Of a stretch of DNA of 28,176 bases, positions 1 to 9,790 are shown in pieces. A model generated the notes under the pieces. That model ran no database searches. It saw only the letters and a program-made list of their open reading frames with translations, and was not told where the DNA came from. This stretch comes from JALZUU01 sp964441245 (lineage in GTDB: Bacteria > Bacteroidota > Bacteroidia > Chitinophagales > Saprospiraceae): NCBI GenBank assembly GCA_964441245.1, contig CAYTVR010000080.1:1-28176 (forward strand), written 5' to 3'. Numbering within the stretch: the first letter of the stretch is position 1; each line of letters opens with the position of its first letter. The translations under genes were made by a program, and so were the position numbers.

Positions 1-1
1 T

Positions 2-3000
2 GCAGTGACGATCACAGATGCAAATAACTGCTCTACAGTGATTGATAATTTAATCATTACTTCTGATTGTGATCCATGTGTTGATCCTGTGATTACTAAT
101 GTAGTCACCATTGAAGCAGAGTGTGGTGAAGCTAGCGGTGCTGCTACCATAGAAGTAGAAGGTAATGTAGGTGACTACAATTTCAAATGGTCGCCAAACG
201 TAAGTACTTCTAATACCGCTACGGATTTATTAGCTGCAACTTATAACGTAACAGTTTGTGATGCGAATAATCCTACTTGTTTCACGGAAGTGACCTTAGT
301 GATTGGAAATGTAGATGGGCCAGCTGCGACCGTTCTTTCTACAACCGATGCTAACTGTGGTATGTCTGATGGAAGCGCAAGTTTATCACCAGCAAGCTAT
401 ACTTACACTTGGACTGGAAATATTACAGGTGATACTCGTAATGATCTTGCTCCAGGTACTTATGAAGTAACGGTAACTGAAGCAGGAAATGCATGTAGTG
501 ATATCATCTCTGTAGAAATTGGAGAAACGAGTGATTTAATCGCCACTGCAATCATTCTGAATGAGCCAACTTGTGGTGATGCTAATGGTAGTGTAGCGTT
601 AGATGTTAGAGGAGGAAGTGGAAACTATACTTATAGCTGGGGACCTGATTCTATCCGAACTGATTTAATAGCAGATTACTATAATGTAACGGTTACAGAT
701 TCGAACGGATGTTCTACGGAAGTAGAATTCGGATTATTGGATAATGTTGCACATGCTACAGTTGATGTTCTCGGACCAACTGCGGTGAACTGTTATGGTG
801 ATATGGATGCAACGGTGAATTTCGATGTGAATTATGAATCAGGTTTTGTTCAACCTGCAACGATAGAAATTGTAAGCGCAGATAATGTTAGTGTACCAGT
901 AATCAACGGCAACTTAGGTGCAGGTAATTACTGCGTCAAAATAAAAGATGCGAATGGTTGTGTGGCAGGCGAAGCTTGCTTTACCGTAACAGAGCCTGAG
1001 GCTATTGATGTAAATGTAATCACCACTAATCGTACTTGTGATACAGACGGAACCATTACACTTGAAGTGAGTGGAGGAACTGGAGCATATGAATTTGATT
1101 GGGAAGATATTCTTGGAGACAAAGATGATCAAAATAGAACGGGGCTTTCAGGAGGTATTTACACCGTAAGCATTACAGATGTGAATGGATGTAGTGTAGT
1201 GGTGACAGATATCGTTGTGGTGGATGGTTGTCCTCCTTGTGATGATCCAGTGATCAATAACATTATTGTTACAGATGCTAATTGTGAAGAAGCAAATGGT
1301 TCGATCACAATCGAAATGACTACTGGTGATTATGTCTTTGAATGGGATCCAATTGCTCCTAATACCAATGTGTTAGACAACTTGGCTGCGGGTACTTATA
1401 CCGTAACGATCAGCCCGTCTGATGATGGTAGTTGTGCTATTGTTGAAAATATTGTAGTTGGAAATATTGATGGGCCGACGGCAATTGTAGAATCTATTAC
1501 TCCAGCCATTTGTGATGGAATATTAGGAACAGCAACTTTATCTCCTGATACTTATGACTATGCATGGAGTGATAGTGGAACAGGTGCAGTAAGAACAGAC
1601 TTAGTCCCTGATGATTATCAAATTACGGTAACAGACGGTGCTTCAAATTGTGTAGATATCTTGAGCTTAACGATTGAAGAAGAAAATCAATTGATGGCCG
1701 AGGTTATAATAAATGTTGAACCAAGTTGTGATGATGCCAATGGTTCAGTTACGATTAATGTAACGGGAGGAAGTGGTGATTACAACTATGGATGGGGTAT
1801 TCCTTCTAATACAAGAGATGATTTAGAAGCAGGTACATACAACCCTACTATTGTTGATAATGTTTCTGGTTGCACGACTGACTTGACCTTTACACTAATT
1901 AATAATGTAGCTGGAGCAACAATCACAATGAATCCAATAGTCATGTTGGATTGTGCTGGTGATGAGAATGGTCAAGTTCAATATGATATAACCTATGAAT
2001 CAGGTTTTGCAAATCCACCTAGTGTAATCATTGTAGATGCATGGGGTGATCCAGTTGCGAATGGTAGTTTAGAACCAGGCGATTACTGTCTGACGGTATT
2101 AGACTCAATTGGTTGTTTGGCTGGAGAATCTTGCTTTGAAGTAGTAGAGCCAGATCCAATAGTTGTGAATGTGACACCAACAAATGAAACATGTGATGAT
2201 GGTGGAACGATTGTTCTTTCTGTCACTGGTGGAACAGGCGAATATACTTATGACTGGGAAGATGTTGTAGGAGATAAAAATAATCCTAATCGAACGAATC
2301 TACCAGCAGGTGAATATACTGTTACAGTTTATGATGCCAATGATTGTTCTACTATTGTTGATGATATTGTCATCGGTGATGATTGTAATCCTTGTGAAGA
2401 TCCTGTAGTAGAAGGTGTCGTTACGATCGAAGCAGAATGTGGTGAAGCCAATGGTCAAGCGACGATTAATTTAAATGATGATCCATCTAATTATACTTAC
2501 GTTTGGAATCCAAATGTACTGAACACAGGAAATGCGGCAACTAATTTAGGATCAGGTCAATACTGTGTAACGATCACCAATAATACAGATGCAAATTGTT
2601 CGACAGAAACTTGCTTCATTATCGGAAATACAACTGGACCAATTGCAACAATAGAGACAACAACTCCAGCATCTTGTGGAAATGATGATGGTACTGCAAG
2701 CTTGTCACCAGCTACATTAGATTATTTATGGATGGATGATAATATTACTGGTGCAGTCAGAACAGATTTAGCTCCAGGAGTATATGAGGTAATGGTTGCT
2801 GAAAGTGGAAATACTTGTATCAATGTAATTGAAGTAGAAATTGGTCAAGTGAATAATTTGATTGCAGCTGAAAGTATTGTCACGCAACCAACTTGTAATC
2901 AAGCCAATGGATTAGTTGATATCGCAGTGACAGGAGGAACGGGTATTGATAATTATACTTATAGTTGGAATGGAGATGTTTCTGGTCTTCCTTCAAGAAA

Positions 3001-6000
3001 TAACTTGGATGCAGGATCTTATGACATTGTTGTAACCGATACGGTTAGTGGTTGTAGTACAGAGTTGAATTTCTTCCTTACGGAAAATGTGACAGCTGCT
3101 ACAGTTACTGCAGATTCAGTTTATCTGACTTGTACAGGGGCATCGGATGGAATGGTCGTATATGGAATTGAGTATGAACCTGGATTCGCTCAACCAGCTA
3201 ACATAACTATTTTAGATAATGATGAAGAAGTAATCAATGGTACTTTATCAGTAGGAACTTATTGTGTAGTGGTGACCGATGCTAATGGCTGTGCTGCAGG
3301 ACAAGATTGCTTTGAAGTAGTAGAACCTACACCACTAGATGTGAATTTAGTGTCGAATAATAAAACATGTGATGTCGATGGAAGTATAGTCCTTGAAGTG
3401 ACTGGAGGAAATGGAAATTATAATTTCCTTTGGAGTGATATGACGACAACGAAAGATAGAAATGATCTAAGCGCAGGAATCTATGAAGTAACGATTAGTG
3501 ATGCATTGGGTTGTAGCACGGTAATCAATAGTATTTCAATTACGGATGATTGTGAGCCATGTACTGATCCGATTATAGCCTATGTGAGTACTTCGGCAGC
3601 AACATGCGAAATGTCAGATGGTGTGATTGCGATCACAATGACTGCTGGTGATTATACTTTTGCTTGGCCTTCAGGTGTCAATGCTGTTGATCATATAGCG
3701 ACGGATTTATCATCTGGAACTTATGTAGTGACCATCAGTAATGCCAACGATGCTAGTTGCTTTATAATAGAAACAATTACCATCGATCATATAGAAGGAC
3801 CGGATGCTTCGATTGTTTCGACCACTGCTGCGAATTGTTTATACAATGATGGTAGCGCTACTTTAGAACCAGCGGGTTATGATTATATTTGGAGTGATGG
3901 TGGTTTTGGCGAAAGCCGAAATGATCTACCAACGGGAACTTATCAAGTAACGGTCAGTGATAGTGGAACGAATTGTATCGATATCTTAACCGTAGAAATT
4001 GATCAAACAAATCCATTAATTGCAACTAGTGTTATCAATAGTGAAGCGACTTGTGGAAATGCCAATGGTTCCGTTACCATCAACGTAACAGGTGGATCTG
4101 GAAACTATGCTTACAACGGTTGGGGAACTACTGGAGATACGAAAACAGATTTAACTGCTGGAACCTATACGGTAATAATTACTGATCTAACATCAGGTTG
4201 TACCACTTCAGTTACCTTTACGTTGACGGATAATGTCTCTGATGCAACGGTGAGTGTCGATCCTATTTTGGCATTGACTTGTTATGGCGATGACAGTGGT
4301 TCTGTATTATATAATGTAAGTTATGAAGCAGGTTTTGTCAATCCAGCTCAGATTCAATTTGTTGATGGCGATGGCGATGAAGTATCGAATGGCAGTTTGA
4401 CCGCAGGTAACTATTGCATCATTGTAAAAGATGGAAATTCTTGTATTGCCGGTGAGGCTTGCTTTGAGGTCACTCAACCTGAGTTGTTGGATATTGATGT
4501 AAATATTGTTGACGAAACTTGTGAAATCAAAGGAAGTATCATACTTGATATTGATGGTGGTACAGTGAATTATAATTATAACTGGTCGCCAAGTGTAAGT
4601 AATTCAAATGTCGCTAACGATTTGGAAGCTGGAATTTATTTAGTAACCATTAGCGATGCCAACAACTGTAATGTTGCAGTAGAGACCGTAATTCTCAACA
4701 AGAACTGTGGTAACACCGTTTGTAACCCACCAGCTGTTGCCAATATTGTAACGACAGAAGCAACTTGTGGTGACAGCAACGGTGAAGTCATCATAGAAGT
4801 AGCAGGTAATACGGCTGATTATATTTTCACTTGGCCAAATACGGCGACCAATGTGAATGACAATGTTGCATCTGATTTAGCTGCTGGATCTTATACAGTG
4901 ACTATAACCAATGTAGATGACGGAGATTGTAGCACAATGGTGGTCATCAAAGTTGGAAATACAGATGGACCAGATGCAACGATTACTTCTACTAATCCAG
5001 CATCATGTTCTGCAGCAAATGGTATTGTTTCACTTGCTCCAGATACCTTGACCTATACTTGGATTGACAATGTACAAGGAGCAACTCGTTCCAACTTAGC
5101 AGCAGGTACTTATCAAGTAACGGTGACTGAGCCAGGTAATATTTGTTTCAATATTGTTACCGTAGAAATAGAAGAAGCCAATAACTTAACGGCGACAGTA
5201 GCGATTTTGGGTCAACCAAATTGTAACCAATCCAATGGTAGTGCGACGATCAATGTCAGTAATGGCTCTGGAAATTATTCTTATGGCAATTGGGGCAGTG
5301 ATGCAACTCAAAGTAACCTTTCAGCAGGTATTTATGAAGTAACGGTTACGGATCTTGATTTTGGTTGTGAAACGATCCTAAGCTTTAACTTAATGGATAA
5401 TGTACCAGTTGCCGACATTACGATTACAACACCAGTTACCATAAACTGTGCAGGAGCATCTGATGGAATGGTTGATTATAATATTAATTACTCGAATGGA
5501 TTTGCACAACCTGCTGTGATTGAAATTCAAGACGCAGATGGAACGGTTTATCCTAACGGAACTTTATCCGCAGGAAACTACTGTATCGTAGTGTTAGATG
5601 CCAATGGATGTGATGCAGGTGGTGATTGTTTTGAAATCATCCAACCAGATATGTTAATGTTGGACTTCTCAGTGATCAATCAAACTTGTGATGAATTAGG
5701 TGCGATTGAAATAGGTGTAGCTGGTGGAACACCAGGATATACTTTCGACTGGGCAGATTTAACTGGTGCAAATGATCCGCAAAATAGAACTGATTTATCA
5801 TCAGGAAATTATGATCTGACGATGACCGATGCAAATGGTTGTTCTATCGTGAGAAATATTATTGTACTCGGTAATGATTGTATCGAGCCTTGTGAAGATC
5901 CAATATTAGAAGATATGATTGTCATCGAATCTTCTTGTAATTCAAATACGGGTTCTGTTAGTATTCAGATTGCAGGAGATACTGGACAATTTAATTATAC

Positions 6001-8692
6001 CTGGACGGACAGTGTGAGTTTCTCAAATACCGCTACTAATTTGCCAGCAGGTACTTATGAAATTACCATTGTTGATCCAACTACTCCGACATGTGTATTG
6101 ATCACGACTGCGGTAGTTGAAAATGCAGATGGACCAATGGCAACAGTAGATGTCACGAATGCAGATTGTACAGATAATAATGGTACGGCCATCTTAAGTC
6201 CTTCAACTTATGTTTATGAATGGGAGGGTAATATTTTTGGCGAAAGCCGTAACGACCTAATTGCAGATACTTATTCTGTAACGGTGACGGATACGGTAAC
6301 CAATTGTATCAATGTCTTAGAAGTTGTGATCGGATCAAATAATCCATTAGAAGCTACTGCGGTAGTCAATGCCGAACCAACATGTGGAATGGCCAATGGA
6401 TCTGTTACGATCGCGGTTATTGGTGGTAGTGGAAATTATAATTACAGTTGGGGCGCAGGAGCAACAAGAGATGATCTAGAATCTGGAACTTATACCGTAA
6501 CGATTACAGATCTTGATTCTGGTTGTACCACAACAGTGACCTTTACATTGACTGATGATGTACCAGAAGCGACCGTAAATGTTGATCCACAATTATTGTT
6601 GGATTGTAGCGGGGATGTAGATGGTACGGTTCAATATACAGTTGATTATGCTACTGGATTTGCACAACCGGCTACAGAAGCGATCTTTGATGCTAACGGA
6701 ATACCAGTTGTCAATGGAGAATTGGGGCCAGGTACTTATTGTATCGTGATTTGGGATGCGAATGCTTGTTTGGCAGGAGAGGAGTGCTTTGAGGTGATCG
6801 AGCCATTACCATTGAATATAGATTTAAGTATTGGGCAAGCAGGTTGTACTGATGATGGAACAATTGAAGTAACAGTTACTGGTGGAACGGGTGCATACGA
6901 CTTCGCATGGTCAGATTTGACAACAACTAGCAATGATCCACAAAATAGAAATGACTTAGCCGCAGGTACTTATAGCTTGACAGTAAGTGATGTAAATGGT
7001 TGTTCTGCTGTAGTAGAAAATCTATTGATCACGTCAACTTGTATTGGACCAGATACGGTTTATGTATCGACTCCATACGAAACACCAACAAGTTCTGTTT
7101 GTATAGATACGACGGAATTGCCAGGGAACTATATGAGTATTGATTTCTGTGGGGAGCCAATCAATGGAACGACCCTTATTGATACCAATACCTTGTGTGT
7201 GGTTTATACGCCTGATACAGGATTTGTGGGAATGGATACGACTTGTGTGATTGTTTGTGATGATCTGAATAACTGTGATACTACACTAGTGATTGTGACG
7301 ATCGAACCAGTGATTTGTGGTGATCTATTTGCAGGACTTACAGACACTTTAAGTTTAGTAACCAATGATTGTGAAGACGGTGCAGAATTGTGTATCGAAA
7401 TTCCATTGGCTGAATTTAGCAACTATATCTTGCGAGATAATCAAGAGATCTATAGTGGTTACACTTGGGGTTGTGATTATGATAGTTTGGTAATGTACTC
7501 TTCCTTTACGTTCCCAAGTCAAGGACAAATGGGACCATATACTTTAGAAAATTGGAGTATTAATGGACAGACTTATTCTACGACCTTTATGAATACTAGC
7601 GATTTGGTTGACTCAATGAATATTTGGGATACGAATAGTAATTGGACATTTGATGCGACGGCATTCTTAATTGCTGGAGGAAATCCTGCGAATAACTATG
7701 GTAGCTTAAGTATCCGACAAGCCGTAACGAATGCCTTTACGGTAATCGACTTGAATACGAATTTGGTACCCAACAGTACATCGATTAAATTGGCAGTTGG
7801 TTTCCACGAATTGATTTTCGAACATACTATTACTGGATGTCAGGATACGCTACTGGCAAGTGTACTTTGTATTACACCGGATATTATTACGGATACTATT
7901 TTTGTCAGTCAAACCGACACCATCTGTATAGAATCAGATGAATTGCCAGGAAACATTATCAGTGTGACCAACGCATGTGAAGATTCTTCTGGAGAATTTG
8001 TGGTCTTTGACATCGATGAGAATGATGCCTGTGTTACTTGTGATGGATTTGAAGTAGGAGTAGATAGCGCATGCGTTGTACTTTGTGATGATCTAGGATA
8101 TTGTGATACGACTTATATTTTCGTTACCGTAATAGAAGAAGCGTTGCCAGCGATTTTACCAGATGCCGTATCTGATTTTGATACGACTACCATGAATCAA
8201 AGTGTAGACATTATACAGTTGGTCAATGATACGATCAATGGACTTTTAGATACACTATATATCGTTAATCAACCAATCCATGGATCAGTATCGATCAATG
8301 CAGATGGAACGTTCAAATATACACCAGTACAAGATTACTGTAACGATGGATTCCCGGATGTCTTTACATATGGCATGTGTAATACCTTCGGATGTGATAC
8401 TGCTGAAGTATCAGTGATTATTGCTTGTGATGAATTGACTATTTATACTGGATTCTCTCCAAATGGTGATGGTGTGAACGACTTCTTTAAAATCCAAGGT
8501 ATTGAAGCATTCCCTAATAGTAAGTTATTAATTTTCAATCGTTGGGGTAATGAAGTTTACAACAAAGAAGGTTACTTGAATGACTGGGATGGAATGTGGA
8601 ATAATAAACATTTACCGGATGGTACTTATTTCTATGTGCTAGAAGATGGAGAAGGTAAATCTTACTCCGGATATGTACAGATTCATCGATAG
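2..8692 (+). CDS. Giant SprB-repeat adhesin-like protein, T9SS type B sorting domain (5' partial)
   Basis: Likely a surface or secreted giant protein exported by the type IX system, of the kind used in adhesion or gliding (SprB of Flavobacterium is the reference). The frame is open from the first base, so the GTG at 5 is internal and the start lies upstream. Numbering from that codon, residues 22-2345 are six tandem super-repeats, each of five Cys-containing SprB-like modules with the recurring core 'GTYTVTITDANGC'. Residues 2346-2718 are non-repetitive and include Cys-rich stretches and an aromatic-rich stretch. Residues about 2719-2808 resemble a cadherin-like/Big_9 bacterial Ig domain. Residues 2811-2895 are the gliding-motility-associated C-terminal domain (CHU_C/TIGR04131 type), with 'FSPNGDGVNDFF' and 'IFNRWGNEVY'. 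The stop is TAG, followed 60 bp later by a terminator. The T9SS assignment is firm from the C-terminus; the adhesive role and any ligand are inference. Confidence 0.93.
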   Translation, partial: AVTITDANNCSTVIDNLIITSDCDPCVDPVITNVVTIEAECGEASGAATIEVEGNVGDYNFKWSPNVSTSNTATDLLAATYNVTVCDANNPTCFTEVTLVIGNVDGPAATVLSTTDANCGMSDGSASLSPASYTYTWTGNITGDTRNDLAPGTYEVTVTEAGNACSDIISVEIGETSDLIATAIILNEPTCGDANGSVALDVRGGSGNYTYSWGPDSIRTDLIADYYNVTVTDSNGCSTEVEFGLLDNVAHATVDVLGPTAVNCYGDMDATVNFDVNYESGFVQPATIEIVSADNVSVPVINGNLGAGNYCVKIKDANGCVAGEACFTVTEPEAIDVNVITTNRTCDTDGTITLEVSGGTGAYEFDWEDILGDKDDQNRTGLSGGIYTVSITDVNGCSVVVTDIVVVDGCPPCDDPVINNIIVTDANCEEANGSITIEMTTGDYVFEWDPIAPNTNVLDNLAAGTYTVTISPSDDGSCAIVENIVVGNIDGPTAIVESITPAICDGILGTATLSPDTYDYAWSDSGTGAVRTDLVPDDYQITVTDGASNCVDILSLTIEEENQLMAEVIINVEPSCDDANGSVTINVTGGSGDYNYGWGIPSNTRDDLEAGTYNPTIVDNVSGCTTDLTFTLINNVAGATITMNPIVMLDCAGDENGQVQYDITYESGFANPPSVIIVDAWGDPVANGSLEPGDYCLTVLDSIGCLAGESCFEVVEPDPIVVNVTPTNETCDDGGTIVLSVTGGTGEYTYDWEDVVGDKNNPNRTNLPAGEYTVTVYDANDCSTIVDDIVIGDDCNPCEDPVVEGVVTIEAECGEANGQATINLNDDPSNYTYVWNPNVLNTGNAATNLGSGQYCVTITNNTDANCSTETCFIIGNTTGPIATIETTTPASCGNDDGTASLSPATLDYLWMDDNITGAVRTDLAPGVYEVMVAESGNTCINVIEVEIGQVNNLIAAESIVTQPTCNQANGLVDIAVTGGTGIDNYTYSWNGDVSGLPSRNNLDAGSYDIVVTDTVSGCSTELNFFLTENVTAATVTADSVYLTCTGASDGMVVYGIEYEPGFAQPANITILDNDEEVINGTLSVGTYCVVVTDANGCAAGQDCFEVVEPTPLDVNLVSNNKTCDVDGSIVLEVTGGNGNYNFLWSDMTTTKDRNDLSAGIYEVTISDALGCSTVINSISITDDCEPCTDPIIAYVSTSAATCEMSDGVIAITMTAGDYTFAWPSGVNAVDHIATDLSSGTYVVTISNANDASCFIIETITIDHIEGPDASIVSTTAANCLYNDGSATLEPAGYDYIWSDGGFGESRNDLPTGTYQVTVSDSGTNCIDILTVEIDQTNPLIATSVINSEATCGNANGSVTINVTGGSGNYAYNGWGTTGDTKTDLTAGTYTVIITDLTSGCTTSVTFTLTDNVSDATVSVDPILALTCYGDDSGSVLYNVSYEAGFVNPAQIQFVDGDGDEVSNGSLTAGNYCIIVKDGNSCIAGEACFEVTQPELLDIDVNIVDETCEIKGSIILDIDGGTVNYNYNWSPSVSNSNVANDLEAGIYLVTISDANNCNVAVETVILNKNCGNTVCNPPAVANIVTTEATCGDSNGEVIIEVAGNTADYIFTWPNTATNVNDNVASDLAAGSYTVTITNVDDGDCSTMVVIKVGNTDGPDATITSTNPASCSAANGIVSLAPDTLTYTWIDNVQGATRSNLAAGTYQVTVTEPGNICFNIVTVEIEEANNLTATVAILGQPNCNQSNGSATINVSNGSGNYSYGNWGSDATQSNLSAGIYEVTVTDLDFGCETILSFNLMDNVPVADITITTPVTINCAGASDGMVDYNINYSNGFAQPAVIEIQDADGTVYPNGTLSAGNYCIVVLDANGCDAGGDCFEIIQPDMLMLDFSVINQTCDELGAIEIGVAGGTPGYTFDWADLTGANDPQNRTDLSSGNYDLTMTDANGCSIVRNIIVLGNDCIEPCEDPILEDMIVIESSCNSNTGSVSIQIAGDTGQFNYTWTDSVSFSNTATNLPAGTYEITIVDPTTPTCVLITTAVVENADGPMATVDVTNADCTDNNGTAILSPSTYVYEWEGNIFGESRNDLIADTYSVTVTDTVTNCINVLEVVIGSNNPLEATAVVNAEPTCGMANGSVTIAVIGGSGNYNYSWGAGATRDDLESGTYTVTITDLDSGCTTTVTFTLTDDVPEATVNVDPQLLLDCSGDVDGTVQYTVDYATGFAQPATEAIFDANGIPVVNGELGPGTYCIVIWDANACLAGEECFEVIEPLPLNIDLSIGQAGCTDDGTIEVTVTGGTGAYDFAWSDLTTTSNDPQNRNDLAAGTYSLTVSDVNGCSAVVENLLITSTCIGPDTVYVSTPYETPTSSVCIDTTELPGNYMSIDFCGEPINGTTLIDTNTLCVVYTPDTGFVGMDTTCVIVCDDLNNCDTTLVIVTIEPVICGDLFAGLTDTLSLVTNDCEDGAELCIEIPLAEFSNYILRDNQEIYSGYTWGCDYDSLVMYSSFTFPSQGQMGPYTLENWSINGQTYSTTFMNTSDLVDSMNIWDTNSNWTFDATAFLIAGGNPANNYGSLSIRQAVTNAFTVIDLNTNLVPNSTSIKLAVGFHELIFEHTITGCQDTLLASVLCITPDIITDTIFVSQTDTICIESDELPGNIISVTNACEDSSGEFVVFDIDENDACVTCDGFEVGVDSACVVLCDDLGYCDTTYIFVTVIEEALPAILPDAVSDFDTTTMNQSVDIIQLVNDTINGLLDTLYIVNQPIHGSVSINADGTFKYTPVQDYCNDGFPDVFTYGMCNTFGCDTAEVSVIIACDELTIYTGFSPNGDGVNDFFKIQGIEAFPNSKLLIFNRWGNEVYNKEGYLNDWDGMWNNKHLPDGTYFYVLEDGEGKSYSGYVQIHR
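68..7039 (+). repeat. Six tandem ~1.16-kb super-repeats inside the adhesin gene
   Basis: Each unit starts at a Cys codon of a short junction motif, usually C-x-P-C followed by D-P. These codons lie at 68, 1229, 2384, 3551, 4706 and 5879, and the last unit ends before 7040. Spacings are 1161, 1155, 1167, 1155, 1173 and 1161 bp (387, 385, 389, 385, 391 and 387 residues). Every unit has the same five modules in the same order: A begins at the junction with D-P-V/I, B begins near D-G-P and carries 'ATLSP'-like text, C has 'GGSGNYxYxWG', D has 'YESGF' and 'AGExCFE', and E has 'GGTGxYxFDW'. The 21 residues before the first junction are the end of another E module, so the array continues upstream. 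The repeats are diverged at DNA level. Confidence 0.92.
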
Positions 8693-8751
8693 TAGATCAT
8701 GATTTGAATAAAGAATTTTTTAGGCTATAATGATAGAATAATTATTGGGTA

Positions 8752-8792
8752 AATCGCCCTTGCTTTCTTTGGAAAGTGAGGGCGATTTTTTT
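8752..8792 (+). terminator. Rho-independent terminator after the giant adhesin gene
   Basis: A 16-nt arm (8752-8767), a 4-nt loop and a 16-nt arm (8772-8787) pair with two mismatches and are followed by a T run to 8792. It lies 60 bp after the stop codon of the adhesin gene. Confidence 0.88.
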
Positions 8793-8886
8793 GATTGGGA
8801 ATTTGTAATTTTAGTATTGAATTTTTTTTGGATGAACCAAACTATGATGCAAGATGTTCCATGTGAAAATAAAAATGTTTGTGCAA

Positions 8887-9000
8887 AATAGAACACGGAT
8901 TTAGCTGATCATGCAGATTGCGCTGATCTTCCTGCGATCAAGATATGCGATATTGGGCAATCTGTGTGATCAGCGAAATCCGCCAAATCAGTGTTCTATT
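8887..9000. repeat. 114-bp imperfect palindrome, possible interspersed element
   Basis: Four blocks recur as reverse complements around a 35-nt centre. The 10-mer at 8887-8896 pairs with 8991-9000, GGATTT at 8897-8902 with 8976-8981, GCTGATCA at 8904-8911 with 8967-8974, and CAGATTGC at 8914-8921 with 8957-8964. The right arm has a 9-nt insertion (8982-8990). There is no T tract and no coding potential. The 8693-9095 gap otherwise holds only the terminator and two short hairpins (9003-9016 and 9069-9085). It could be a MITE- or REP-like element; a genome-wide copy count would decide. Confidence 0.7.
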
Positions 9001-9068
9001 AAAAATGCCAGCATTTATAAAAATAAAAGAAGAATATTTTCTTACTTCATCAAAAAAATATAAAAACC

Positions 9069-9085
9069 TATTTGATTTTCAAATA
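9069..9085. promoter_or_regulatory. Short perfect inverted repeat upstream of the methyltransferase gene
   Basis: TATTTGA and TCAAATA flank a TTT spacer, ending 10 bp before the ATG at 9096. It could be a hairpin over the ribosome-binding region or a small operator. No clear TAnnTTTG promoter box was found between 9001 and 9095. Confidence 0.35.
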
Positions 9086-9095
9086 AAACAAAGAC

Positions 9096-9707
9096 ATGAA
9101 TAACAACACCGAAAAAGAAAGAGCCTACTGGTCCAAAAGATATGAAGAAGAAAGAACGGGATGGGATTTGGGATCGCCTTCGCTTCCGCTAAAAAGTTAT
9201 ATTGATCAACTGGAAGATAAAAATTTGAAAATACTAATCCCTGGAGCAGGGAATGCTTATGAGGCAGAATATTTATTTAGAGAAGGATTTAAAAATGTTT
9301 ATGTCATGGATATTTCAGCAATTCCATTGAACGCTTTTAGAAAACGTATTCCTGAATTTCCAGCAGAGCAATTGATAAAAGAAAATTTCTTTGAACATGA
9401 GGGCAGCTATGATTTAATATTTGAGCAAACCTTTTTTTGTTCCTTTCTACCACTTCCAGAAACAAGAACAAAGTATGGAATAAAAATGAATGACCTTTTG
9501 AATAATGGAGGCAAATTAGTCGGCCTATGGTTTGATCTACCATTGATAAAGGATACCGAAAAACGACCTTTTGGCGGTACACGCGAAGAATATTTGACTT
9601 ATTTATCTCCTTACTTCGAGACTCAAGTTTTTGAAAGATGCCATAATTCGATAGAGCCAAGAGCAGGAAATGAGTTGTTTGGAATTTTTCGAAAGAAGGA
9701 AATATAA
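9096..9707 (+). CDS. TPMT-family SAM-dependent methyltransferase
   Basis: A 203-residue class I methyltransferase that moves a methyl group from S-adenosylmethionine to a small acceptor. The N-terminal 'TGWDLGSPS' (residues 21-29) is the signature found in thiopurine S-methyltransferase and plant thiol/halide methyltransferase relatives. SAM-binding motif I is 'LIPGAGNAYE' (47-56), with an acidic end to the second strand at 'VYVMDIS' (68-74), motif 'YDLIFEQTFFCSF' (105-117), and 'LNNGGKLVGL' (135-144). The length is normal for the family. The ATG follows an A-rich leader without a strong Shine-Dalgarno, as is usual in Bacteroidota. The gene seems monocistronic, with 117 bp before the next gene. 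Family assignment is strong; the substrate (thiol, thiopurine, halide, tellurite or selenite) cannot be read from sequence. Confidence 0.88.
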   Translation: MNNNTEKERAYWSKRYEEERTGWDLGSPSLPLKSYIDQLEDKNLKILIPGAGNAYEAEYLFREGFKNVYVMDISAIPLNAFRKRIPEFPAEQLIKENFFEHEGSYDLIFEQTFFCSFLPLPETRTKYGIKMNDLLNNGGKLVGLWFDLPLIKDTEKRPFGGTREEYLTYLSPYFETQVFERCHNSIEPRAGNELFGIFRKKEI

Positions 9708-9790
9708 AATAGGTTTGCTGAAAGTAAAGGCTTGAAAAAATCGATAAAACACGTTAAAACATCATAAAACAATAAAAAACAGTAATAAAA

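Noticed and set aside
5..7. GTG as the true start of the giant adhesin
   Set aside because: The frame is open to the window edge and the sequence around it is the end of a repeat module, so it is internal.
68..7039. CRISPR-like or minisatellite array
   Set aside because: The periodicity is in protein modules of 75-80 residues with diverged DNA, inside one open frame.
9337..9660. 107-residue frame antisense to the methyltransferase gene
   Set aside because: Shadow frame; the + strand has clear SAM-binding motifs.
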